Positions 52,652 to 61,043 of a stretch of 64,000 nucleotides of DNA are shown here, piece by piece (position 1 is the stretch's first letter; the number at the start of each line of letters is the position of its first letter). Source of the DNA: Psychroserpens jangbogonensis. Its GTDB lineage: Bacteria > Bacteroidota > Bacteroidia > Flavobacteriales > Flavobacteriaceae. The DNA lies in NCBI RefSeq assembly GCF_000797465.1, contig NZ_JSWG01000010.1:41700-105699 (forward strand), given 5' to 3'. A program made the position numbers and the translations under genes. A model generated the notes under the pieces. It saw only the letters and a list, made by a program, of their open reading frames with translations. It was not told where the DNA came from and ran no database searches.

Positions 52652-53812
52652 ATGGGGATTTCTAAATCTGACTTTGTAAAAAATTTATTGAAAGACAAGT
52701 CGATAAACTCGCAACAACGCGAAAAGGTGTTCGATCTTGTGGCCCGTGATTTCGTGAATTCTGATGTAGAATTAAAAAGAATTTCAGAAGAAATAAAAGG
52801 GATAAAGGAAAATGTCAATTTAATAAAGAGTATTGAGGAAATTGAGAGTGGTTTGAGTGAATTAAAAAATAAACAAAATACACCGATCAAGCTCATTGGA
52901 AAACAGGGAAATGTACCCGAGCCTAACCCCAAACATGTTGCGGACTTTATGTCATTATTTAATCAACGTGATGGGCTTAAATACCTTACTCACGATTATG
53001 ATGAAAACTCGGAGTTTGATATTGATACGTTTCTTATTAATGCGCATAAGGTTTTTAACAAGGGAACTAAAAAATTAAACATCCCTCAAAGTTTATGGCG
53101 TATTGTAAAACAATTTGCTTTCGATAGTAAGCAAACAGAGTGGACTTCAATATCTAAAGATTATAAAAAATCTATGCCCAATAATATCGGTTGGGCAACA
53201 AAAGAATTACGAGACTGGTCAAAGCAGAATCATTTACATCCTATTCGCAATGAAGAATACAAAAAAATCATAAACGACTTCAAAAGGATTACAAGAATTG
53301 AGTCTTCCAATCTAGAAAAATTAATTGATGCTACTCTCGAAAGTATCTTTGAAAATGAGATAGAAAATTTTGAAATAATAAAAACAGATTTATCAAAAGC
53401 AGACTTTTATTCCCATGTAGGGTTTTTAAAAACAGCTTTCGAAACTATTTTTGAAGAAATAAAAAAGCATTCGGATTCACCAGAAAAAAAGAAAATTACA
53501 ATCAAATACGAAAGGTCTATTTCAGATGAAGGTTATTATTTGAGAAAAGTTGTGATAACACATCATAATTCCTTTCCGGACAAAGAGCTAGAGCTATATC
53601 TGAAAGAATGGCAAGGAAAGGGAAATATGGGGAAAATTATAGCAAAGCTTAAAGGGTACTGCCATTGGTCTGTTGAAACGATGATTGATGATAACCCCAC
53701 CAAAGTTAATATATTAAAAGAAAAGGAAACTCCAGAGTACGAAATTATCAAATGTAAAACTGAAGAGTTGCCGAAAGGGTTTACACATATCTTAACCTTT
53801 TATTATAAATAA
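52652..53812 (+). CDS. Retron-operon protein 1, coiled-coil N-terminus, unknown
   Basis: 386 residues, not recognised. The first ~75 residues are helical and coiled (SKSDFVKNLLKDKSINSQQREKVFDL, then EEIKGIKENVNLIKSIEEIESGLSELKN). The middle has FLINAHKVFNKGTKKLNIPQSLWR and WATKELRDWSKQNHLHP. The last ~150 residues look beta-rich and ATPase-like in spacing (ITIKYERSISDEGYYLRKV, GKGNMGKIIAKLKGYCHW, THILTFYYK). I cannot show nucleotide-binding motifs. It lies 4 bp after the RT gene and could sense the msDNA-RT complex or act upstream of the two receiver proteins. Confidence 0.7.
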   Translation: MGISKSDFVKNLLKDKSINSQQREKVFDLVARDFVNSDVELKRISEEIKGIKENVNLIKSIEEIESGLSELKNKQNTPIKLIGKQGNVPEPNPKHVADFMSLFNQRDGLKYLTHDYDENSEFDIDTFLINAHKVFNKGTKKLNIPQSLWRIVKQFAFDSKQTEWTSISKDYKKSMPNNIGWATKELRDWSKQNHLHPIRNEEYKKIINDFKRITRIESSNLEKLIDATLESIFENEIENFEIIKTDLSKADFYSHVGFLKTAFETIFEEIKKHSDSPEKKKITIKYERSISDEGYYLRKVVITHHNSFPDKELELYLKEWQGKGNMGKIIAKLKGYCHWSVETMIDDNPTKVNILKEKETPEYEIIKCKTEELPKGFTHILTFYYK

Positions 53813-53815
53813 GAA

Positions 53816-54547
53816 ATGATATACTTAATAGACGATAATCAAAATAATCAGCGATTTATCTGCTACAATATCAATTTTGTAGAAGATGGTGATTTTGACG
53901 GATATCTGAGATCAATAGAAAAAATTGAAATAGGAAAGAGCTTTTCCGACACTTCACATTTGGATTTCTTAAAAACAGCAGACTGTATTCTTTTACATAC
54001 TACAACTGAAGATTATGACAAGGATAAAGGTTTCCTATCCGGTTCAAAAACTAATGTTTTAAAAATAAAGGAATTGATATCTAAGGAGGGTGAGCAAATT
54101 CCTCTAGTGTTATTTAGTAATTCAATGGGTGAGGCTGAATTTGATTTTGAAAGCAACTTCAATTATATCAGTTCTATTAAGAAGAACTTACTTTATGAAC
54201 GCCTTTTTGATTTTTTAGATCACTATAAAAATACAGGAAGCGTTGAATTGAGGATAATTGCTTTGGGAAAGAATTTTGCAAGTAAAGAAATATCAAAACT
54301 TGCTATTGAAATACTTAATTCTGATGAATTGAAAGAGAATTCAGATTATTTAAAATTATCAGATTTGTCAAAAATCATAAATAGTTTTAAATCCTTTGTT
54401 GAACTGTCTTTTCCAAAAAATGATATTGACGAAATTTTGAATGAGATAGAAGATAATCCGATGAAAATTCAGGATTTCAAAAAGAAAATAAATCAAGCAA
54501 CGGAAAGTTATATTAAATATGGAAAGAACATACATTCTTGGGAATAA
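53816..54547 (+). CDS. Degenerate receiver-like protein of the retron operon
   Basis: 243 residues. The N-terminal ~130 residues follow a receiver fold: Asp6-Asp7 (IYLIDDNQ), the beta-3 end at CILLHTTT, PLVLFSNS with Ser101, and Lys122/123. The phosphoacceptor position is His61 rather than Asp, so it is probably not phosphorylated in the usual way. Residues ~135-243 are helical. Pseudo-receivers often act as protein-binding switches. It lies 3 bp after the preceding gene and overlaps the receiver-HEPN gene by 29 bp. Confidence 0.68.
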   Translation: MIYLIDDNQNNQRFICYNINFVEDGDFDGYLRSIEKIEIGKSFSDTSHLDFLKTADCILLHTTTEDYDKDKGFLSGSKTNVLKIKELISKEGEQIPLVLFSNSMGEAEFDFESNFNYISSIKKNLLYERLFDFLDHYKNTGSVELRIIALGKNFASKEISKLAIEILNSDELKENSDYLKLSDLSKIINSFKSFVELSFPKNDIDEILNEIEDNPMKIQDFKKKINQATESYIKYGKNIHSWE

Positions 54548-56177
54548 TAAATTCATGGAAGAATTGGGCGGAACTTTTATAGAAATCCCTAATTTAATTA
54601 ATGAAGCTGAAATCCATAATTGGGTTATAGAATTATTTCGTGTTAATGAAATAAATAAAGTTGTAGTTGAAATTGGTGAAAACCCATTGCTTTCTCTTCA
54701 AATTGGCTATCATATTCGTTTAAGTATTGAAAATATTAGAAATGGAACTCTTGTTCCGATTTTGTATATCAGTAAACTGTCATTAAACTCTATAATGCTT
54801 CAAACGGAAATATACAGTCAAATACTTGTCACAAAAGGAGTTTTCTTTTCCGAATATGATTTGCAATCAAATAAAATGGAAATTGAAAATTTGAATGGTT
54901 TAAATGAAAGAGAATACTTAATTAAGTTTTTGAAAGTCATTCACATTCAACCTGATGAGACTGTTGGTCGCCATTCTTTAGCAAATATTTGGGGAGCTTA
55001 TGCAATGGATAAAGCGTCTAATGCGAATGCCTTATCAGACGAGCTTGAGTTTAAGAAAAAACTCTATTTTAAATATGTAGCAGCATTTAATAATATTGAT
55101 AAGTTAAAGCCTTCTCTACAAAATGTTATAGAGGATAATAAAAAACCTATAAAGTTTAATTTTAAAATTTCAGGGAATATTAATAAGCCTAAAAGGATTT
55201 TACTAATAGATGATGAAGCCTCAAAGGGTTGGGGAACTGTTTTAAGAAAAGTGTTTAAAACTTCTCCGGCCGAAGACTTTGTAGTTATAAATGAAAAGGT
55301 AAAAGATTTTGAATCATTTTCCGAAGCAAGTAAACGCATTATTGAATCAGAAAAGTTTGATTTATACCTTGTGGATTTAAGATTAAACGGCTTAGATGAA
55401 GATGAAAATTTAAAAACAGAAGATTTCTCTGGAATGAAAGTTTTGAAAAAAATTAAATCACTTAACAAAGGGAATCAGGTTATTGTTTTCACTGCTTCAA
55501 ATAAAGTATGGAATTTAAAAGCTTTATTGGATGCCGGAGCAGACGACTACTATATGAAAGAATCTCCAGAATATAATTTTTCAAATGCAATCTCTAAACA
55601 AAACTATAAAGATTTCAAAGAGAATGTAGATAAATGCTTTGAAAGAAGTTATTTAAGAGAAATATTTACTGAATGGAAAAACACTCAAAGTAAAAACACT
55701 AATACAGATAGACGTTTTATTGCTGAATCGGACACTGCTTTAGATATAGCATGGGAACAAATAAAGGAGAACTATTTGGATTTTGGATTTTTAACCTTGT
55801 TTCAATCTATTGAAAATATTGCAAACAAACTTTACATAATAGATGATTATAATGACAGTTTAGAAGGAGAGACTACAATTGATAAAACAGACAGTGCAAA
55901 ACACGAATGGTTAATGACTTTTGTAAAGGATAAACAAAATGGAGATTACTTCTCCCCAGGTAAACTTAATCAGGAAAGTCAAAGAAAACCAACAACTATA
56001 TACAAAGTTTCGTGCTTATTTAAAATCAAATACAAAAAAGATGAGGCTTTTCTAAAAAAAATCGGAAAATTGAACAAGCTAAGAAACGATATAGCCCATG
56101 GAGGTACAAAAAATTCTGCAACAAAAGAAGATTTGATGAAAATTCTAAGTATTCTTGGAGAAATTAGAAGTAGATAA
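54519..56177 (+). CDS. Receiver-HEPN fusion, candidate retron effector
   Basis: 552 residues. Residues 1-~220 are unrecognised mixed alpha/beta. Residues ~226-350 are a complete receiver: Asp231-Asp232 (LLIDDE), Asp286 (LYLVDLRL), Thr325 (VFTASN) and Lys347 (YYMKES). Residues ~400-552 are helical and end with LRNDIAHGG, where Arg522 and His527 give the R-x4-H signature of HEPN ribonucleases. The layout suggests a toxin RNase whose activity is set by the receiver. An alternative start MEELGG lies at 54555. It is the last gene of the RT operon, the usual place for a retron effector. Confidence 0.78.
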   Translation: MERTYILGNNKFMEELGGTFIEIPNLINEAEIHNWVIELFRVNEINKVVVEIGENPLLSLQIGYHIRLSIENIRNGTLVPILYISKLSLNSIMLQTEIYSQILVTKGVFFSEYDLQSNKMEIENLNGLNEREYLIKFLKVIHIQPDETVGRHSLANIWGAYAMDKASNANALSDELEFKKKLYFKYVAAFNNIDKLKPSLQNVIEDNKKPIKFNFKISGNINKPKRILLIDDEASKGWGTVLRKVFKTSPAEDFVVINEKVKDFESFSEASKRIIESEKFDLYLVDLRLNGLDEDENLKTEDFSGMKVLKKIKSLNKGNQVIVFTASNKVWNLKALLDAGADDYYMKESPEYNFSNAISKQNYKDFKENVDKCFERSYLREIFTEWKNTQSKNTNTDRRFIAESDTALDIAWEQIKENYLDFGFLTLFQSIENIANKLYIIDDYNDSLEGETTIDKTDSAKHEWLMTFVKDKQNGDYFSPGKLNQESQRKPTTIYKVSCLFKIKYKKDEAFLKKIGKLNKLRNDIAHGGTKNSATKEDLMKILSILGEIRSR

Positions 56178-56247
56178 CAATACACATTCGATGCTCAACA
56201 CAGCTAAATAAGGGGCTTTAAACTGGCAGACTTGAATAATTATTAGA

Positions 56248-56282
56248 ATGCAAATTGGTTGCACACATCCATTCTAAGTTTG
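56248..56282 (+). promoter_or_regulatory. Island operator-promoter module 5
   Basis: ATGCA, AATTGGT, TGCAC, ten bases, then TAAGTTTG, an exact TAnnTTTG -7 element. It lies 12 bp before the SSB-like gene start, so the leader is very short and the second ATG (56300) may be the real start. Confidence 0.78.
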
Positions 56283-56293
56283 TACCATAAAAA

Positions 56294-56647
56294 ATGACTA
56301 TGGAAATAACAGGTGAAATAAAAAAGATAAATGAAACACAAACTTTTGGAAGTAACGAGTTTCAAAAACGGGAATTGGTAATAACCACTAAAGATCAATA
56401 CCCACAAATATTATTAGTTGAATTTGTGCAGGATAAATGTAGCTTATTAAATAATTACAACATTGGTGATGAGGTTACTGTTTCCATAAACATAAGAGGT
56501 AAGGAATGGCTAAATCCAGAGGGTAAAGTTAAATATTTCAATACATTTCAAGGTTGGAAAATCAATAAAACAACTACTAAAACAACAACAAGTATACCTC
56601 CAATGCCTCCGTTCGGGAGTGACGAGGATACAGATTTACCATTTTGA
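56294..56647 (+). CDS. DUF3127/SSB-like OB-fold protein
   Basis: 117 residues. Residues ~3-95 resemble the DUF3127 family, whose members start MEITGKIxxI and have an OB-like fold (VTTKDQYPQILLVEFVQDKC, YNIGDEVTVSINIRGKEW). A Thr-rich linker leads to an acidic tip DEDTDLPF, like the C-terminal tail by which SSB recruits partners. A single-strand-DNA-binding role is therefore likely. ATG codons at 56294 and 56300 are both possible; the second matches the family start. It is co-transcribed with the 1032-residue gene 35 bp downstream. Confidence 0.75.
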   Translation: MTMEITGEIKKINETQTFGSNEFQKRELVITTKDQYPQILLVEFVQDKCSLLNNYNIGDEVTVSINIRGKEWLNPEGKVKYFNTFQGWKINKTTTKTTTSIPPMPPFGSDEDTDLPF

Positions 56648-56682
56648 CAGAATTATAAAATAAATTTGTAAGAACAAGAATT

Positions 56683-59600
56683 ATGAAATTGTCAAAAATA
56701 TTAACCGAATTAGGGTTGACTTTTAGAGATATAATAATGTATGAGCCCTACGTTGGCTCTAGATTTGTTTCTAAAGGTCAAGATATTAGTGATGAACTTG
56801 CGGAGAAAATAGTAACGGTTTATCATACTCCAGAAATTCAGGTAGTAATCAAGAGAAATCGAAAAGAACGACCTCTTTTACCCGTTATACGTGATTATAA
56901 AAATGGTTATGTTGTAAATAATTCTTATAAGTTAATTGCAACCGTAAAATGGTACTATAACAAAGCTAAAAATGGCGAATATGGTTTTGTTGAAAATAAT
57001 GATTTAGGGGACATATTTTTTAGAAAGGATGATTTTAAAGGTTCTGACCCTATGTTGCTTAAGGAGGGTGACAAAGTAATTATATTAATTGACAAAAAAT
57101 CCGTTGAATATGATAGTAAGATAAGAGCAAATAAGGCATATCCAATTTTAATGGAAAATGACCTTAAATTTTTACTATTGAATTTATATGAATTACAAAA
57201 TGATAGATTTTTAGAGCATATCCTATCAAAAGCTATCAATTTCCTTACAGAAGTAACAGAGCAAGAAAAAAATCAATTTATTGATATAATTGAAAATCTA
57301 GTAACAAACACTAAAGCATCAATTCAAAGTAGCACCTTCTTATACAGGTTTATCCAAAAAAATTCAATTATTGAAACTCAAAAATTTGAAAAATTTATTA
57401 TTAATAATTGTAATAGTAATTTAGTGTTTGGATTATGGGCAACTAATATATTACAAGAATACCCAAAGGAAATAATACAAACTAATCTACTAAAACTTAT
57501 TGAGAATCAAAATTCTAACGTAGACGAATTGTTAAGAAAAATTTCGCCTATTGAGCAACTAAGCATTCTTCAATCACATTTTAATTCTCTCATAGAAAAA
57601 GACAATTTAGACAAACTTTCTTATTCATTTAACCTAAGTAATGAATTAGAAATAAAACTAGATACAAGTCAGTTAAGTGACAATCAAAAATACTTCCTTT
57701 GGAATGAGGGTTTAATAAAAGAGTGCCCTTTACCTTTTATTTTAAAAAATGTATTTGAACTTACTCAAAATTCCAAGACCAAGATATTGGAATTATTACA
57801 TAAACTATCCGATCCAGATAAAAAACTAGTATTAGAATTATTGTACAATGATTTCCTTATGGAAGGGAATAAAGACAATATTGATATGTTAGAGATTTTT
57901 TTAAAATTAGGTAAAGAGTTCAAAATTGATTTAAATAAGGACCTTCTAAGTGAAGATCAAAAATTCATCTTATGGTATAATGGAGTAATTAATGAATTTT
58001 CAATTAAAATTGTATTAAAAAAATTACAAGAATTAGAGAAACTTGGTTTTAATTCAAATCACGATAATTATCAGTCATCTAAAGTAGAAGCTAAAAATAT
58101 CGTTAAAAAAATATCAGATAGCGACTTAAAAAATTTAATTGCAGCCTATTATTTTGATAAAAACGTAATTAATGATTACAAAACAATTGATTCATTAACC
58201 TTTATTATTGATTTTGTTGAGTCTGAAGAACTCAAATCTGAATTAATCAATACAGTTTTTAGTAAATCAAGCGATTATTGTAAGCTATTGCTATTTGTTG
58301 AAGATTATACAGATTCTATAATTTATGATGACGTTGTCTTATATACAGGATTACTATCAAGTGAACTGCAGAAAATATTTTTAAAAAAAATCATCAAATT
58401 AATTGATGAAAATAAGATTGATTTAAACCTACAAGATTTAAATAGGATTTTAACAATTGATTATGAAACGAGTGAACTTGCAAAAGAAATTGATGGAGTA
58501 GGTTTAGATTTTACGTTAAGTATTATTTTAAAAGTGATTACCGATTTAAAAAATGGTGAAATAACTCAAAGAAATACAATATTTGAATTAGTTGCAAACC
58601 AAATTAAAAATCCTAAGGACTTATTAGTAATAAGTGGCTTTTTTGATAAATGTGATGGTAGAACAACAATTGAGCAAGATTCTAAAATAGAAAATGGCGA
58701 AGAGTTAATTACTTACAAAACAAAACCTACAGATTACAAAGCAAGATTTTCAACTTTTTGCGATGGTAGAAAATCTGTTATTAAAGGAACAAGTAACTCA
58801 ATTGCATGTAAGAAGTCCGGTTTAGAATTTTGGTGGTGTGAAAACAGTCAATGTTATGATGTTTGCAGAAAACCTCATAATTCAAAAGATTGGAAAGATT
58901 ATAGCTTGGGAGATATTCTAAGGGTTTTAGAAATACCATTTGATAATCATCAGTATGAGATTTTATTAAATGTAATCAATAGAGTTAATCGATTTCTTGA
59001 ACACCTTACTTGCAGGTCTTGTAACACTATTCTTAGACCTAAAGGAAAGTCAAGCTATGCTTTTTATGGTGTTTCAATGTTTCACTGTAATAATTCTGAA
59101 TGCCAAGATGAGCATAAAGACATTTATTTATCACACTGTTTGAATGGACAATGCTATGATATAATTGATAGCAGAGATACTGTTAAATGTAAAACTGAAG
59201 GTTTTGATGATGACTGTGGATGGTATATTTGTAAAAATTGTCATTCTTGTTGTAGTTCAGAAAAATTAAAAGCACGCAAAAGAGGACGTGAAATGAATGG
59301 TTTAGATTACAGCTGTCACACTGAAGGCCATAAAGATAGAGGCGTAATTTGTTGTACTTCTTGTGGAGACGAAATGAAAAGTAATAAAATCAACACATCA
59401 TTATATAAACAACAATTAAATTGGTTTATTGAGCATAAAGCGACTCATCCAAATATTTTAAATAGTGGTCAAAGACCCAATGGGAATAAATGGTGGTTTA
59501 TTTGGTGTCAAGGAAATTTTTCTTTTGAAAAGTATAGAAATTCGTTGATTAGCCTAAGAAAAAACGGGTTTAACATTCCGGATATTAAAGATGAAAGTAA

Positions 59601-59781
59601 AACAAGCCAATTAGTAGCAGAACCATTTGTTGATATTGAAAGACGGGAAGTTAATTTGTTTACTTGTACTAACTGCGACAATGAAGTTGACCTATCTGAT
59701 AAAGAGACTTATGATTATGGAAGAATAAATGCAATAAAAAAATATCATTTAAATATTTTTCCAACCTTTGGTATTAAGTAA
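56683..59781 (+). CDS. Large cold-shock-domain/zinc-cluster protein, unknown
   Basis: 1032 residues. Residues ~1-60 look like a small N-terminal helical domain. Residues ~85-165 contain a cold-shock-like fold (TVKWYYNKAKNGEYGFVENN, DIFFRKDDF, KEGDKVIILIDKKS). Residues ~165-680 are helical repeats. From ~695 on there are many paired cysteines (WWCENSQCYDVC, LTCRSCNTIL, CKNCHSCC, ICCTSCGDEM, FTCTNCDNEV) typical of zinc ribbons. The domain set suggests nucleic-acid sensing. It partners the SSB-like gene under operator module 5. I do not recognise the family. Confidence 0.75.
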   Translation: MKLSKILTELGLTFRDIIMYEPYVGSRFVSKGQDISDELAEKIVTVYHTPEIQVVIKRNRKERPLLPVIRDYKNGYVVNNSYKLIATVKWYYNKAKNGEYGFVENNDLGDIFFRKDDFKGSDPMLLKEGDKVIILIDKKSVEYDSKIRANKAYPILMENDLKFLLLNLYELQNDRFLEHILSKAINFLTEVTEQEKNQFIDIIENLVTNTKASIQSSTFLYRFIQKNSIIETQKFEKFIINNCNSNLVFGLWATNILQEYPKEIIQTNLLKLIENQNSNVDELLRKISPIEQLSILQSHFNSLIEKDNLDKLSYSFNLSNELEIKLDTSQLSDNQKYFLWNEGLIKECPLPFILKNVFELTQNSKTKILELLHKLSDPDKKLVLELLYNDFLMEGNKDNIDMLEIFLKLGKEFKIDLNKDLLSEDQKFILWYNGVINEFSIKIVLKKLQELEKLGFNSNHDNYQSSKVEAKNIVKKISDSDLKNLIAAYYFDKNVINDYKTIDSLTFIIDFVESEELKSELINTVFSKSSDYCKLLLFVEDYTDSIIYDDVVLYTGLLSSELQKIFLKKIIKLIDENKIDLNLQDLNRILTIDYETSELAKEIDGVGLDFTLSIILKVITDLKNGEITQRNTIFELVANQIKNPKDLLVISGFFDKCDGRTTIEQDSKIENGEELITYKTKPTDYKARFSTFCDGRKSVIKGTSNSIACKKSGLEFWWCENSQCYDVCRKPHNSKDWKDYSLGDILRVLEIPFDNHQYEILLNVINRVNRFLEHLTCRSCNTILRPKGKSSYAFYGVSMFHCNNSECQDEHKDIYLSHCLNGQCYDIIDSRDTVKCKTEGFDDDCGWYICKNCHSCCSSEKLKARKRGREMNGLDYSCHTEGHKDRGVICCTSCGDEMKSNKINTSLYKQQLNWFIEHKATHPNILNSGQRPNGNKWWFIWCQGNFSFEKYRNSLISLRKNGFNIPDIKDESKTSQLVAEPFVDIERREVNLFTCTNCDNEVDLSDKETYDYGRINAIKKYHLNIFPTFGIK

Positions 59782-59832
59782 TTTTAATCATTCCATATTA
59801 GTTACTTCCATTTTTCAGAAATTGAGTTCAAT

Positions 59833-59937
59833 ATGAATTTTGATAAAGTTGTTTTTGGAGCATCTAAAGATGAGGAAAAAAAAGCAAAGGTAATTTCTAT
59901 TATTCATGCAGTGGATAAAAATGATGGAATATCTTAA
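59833..59937 (+). CDS. Possible small peptide gene (34 aa)
   Basis: A 34-residue frame (MNFDKVVFGASKDEEKKAKV to NDGIS) in the gap before operator module 6. It is in the same direction and starts 51 bp after the zinc-cluster gene. There is no homology that I recognise, and it could be chance in AT-rich DNA. Confidence 0.2.
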   Translation: MNFDKVVFGASKDEEKKAKVISIIHAVDKNDGIS

Positions 59938-59947
59938 TGTTTAAATT

Positions 59948-59982
59948 ATGCAACTCTACTGCACAGGTCATTCCTATTTTCG
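59948..59982 (+). promoter_or_regulatory. Island operator-promoter module 6
   Basis: ATGCA, ACTCTAC, TGCAC, ten bases, then TATTTTCG (one mismatch to TAnnTTTG). It lies 36 bp before the right Cys-motif gene. Confidence 0.7.
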
Positions 59983-60018
59983 TCTTATCAATTAAATCAA
60001 TTGTAAAAGAATTTTTAA

Positions 60019-60990
60019 ATGACAAAAAAAGAAGCCATCATAAAGTACATCACCGAAATGAATACCGATATGTTATCTCTAATATTAGATGACAATAAAT
60101 CATATATGGATGTGTCTAAAGAGGTTTTTGTAAATAAGCTTGGTGAAGTTTTTAACAACCTTAAAGGTTTTGGATATTCTAAATTTTCTAAGGTTGTTAA
60201 CGGTCATTGTGGGGGAGATTGCAACAATGGTTGTGAAGGCTATACCTTTCTTACAGAGGATAAGCGGGCTCTCGATTTAATTTTTGAAGAAGAAGTTAAT
60301 GAAATAAGAGATTTATATGCCTGTTCAATTTTCAACAATGATGAAATGATTGAGGATAAGAGTAAGATCTCAATACATTTTTATGAGGATGAAAAATTAA
60401 ATTACCAGCCTACCAAAAAACAGTTGTCTTTGCAAGGTGAAATTGATAATGTGCTTAAAGAATTTAAACAGTTTAAAAATGATGTTACAGATATTGATAC
60501 TTTTTGTAAATGGACTAGCGAAGTTAAGGAGCTTTATGATAATGTAGACATTCTCGACAGAATGCGAAGTAGGTTTGTGGAACCTCTTTTTAATTTATCG
60601 TGTAAAAACTCTTGTATCCAAAAATTAGTGAAATTACACCCCTTTGCAACACAAGCAATGAAAGAGTTTGATGAAATAAATGTATTAAATGAAGGAGAGC
60701 TAATAGATTGGATTTTAAAATATGAAGAGAATGAACTGGATTACGGGGATTATGTAAAAGTAGATAATTGGGAACAAAACAATTTAATTCTTCATGCTCT
60801 AGATAATTCTGTGGTTATTGATTGTTTTGGTTATTCAGAGTCACTAATATTTTCAGAAGTCCACCCTAAACATTATTGGGAGTTGTTTGAAAAATATAAA
60901 ATAACAGAAGAACAATTTGAAATAGCTAAAGAAGAATTTGGTGTGAAAGCATTTGATTTAAGGACGTTCTTGAAAGTTCGTAAGCTTTAA
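60019..60990 (+). CDS. Cys-motif protein, right paralogue bracketing the island
   Basis: 323 residues. The first ~100 align with the left island gene (33994-34386), including the Cys cluster NGHCGGDCNNGCEGY, KLGEVFNNLKGFGYSKF and EEVNEIRDLYAC. A second region (~130-323) is new: helical, with LDRMRSRFVEPLFNLSCKNSCIQ and SEVHPKHYWELFEKYKI. No catalytic motif is evident. It is a single-gene unit under operator module 6, at the opposite end of the island and on the opposite strand from its paralogue. Confidence 0.72.
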   Translation: MTKKEAIIKYITEMNTDMLSLILDDNKSYMDVSKEVFVNKLGEVFNNLKGFGYSKFSKVVNGHCGGDCNNGCEGYTFLTEDKRALDLIFEEEVNEIRDLYACSIFNNDEMIEDKSKISIHFYEDEKLNYQPTKKQLSLQGEIDNVLKEFKQFKNDVTDIDTFCKWTSEVKELYDNVDILDRMRSRFVEPLFNLSCKNSCIQKLVKLHPFATQAMKEFDEINVLNEGELIDWILKYEENELDYGDYVKVDNWEQNNLILHALDNSVVIDCFGYSESLIFSEVHPKHYWELFEKYKITEEQFEIAKEEFGVKAFDLRTFLKVRKL

Positions 60991-61043
60991 GTATCAATAA
61001 AAGTTAGGTGTTTTTTACTACAGTATTTTGATGTGTATTGGTT

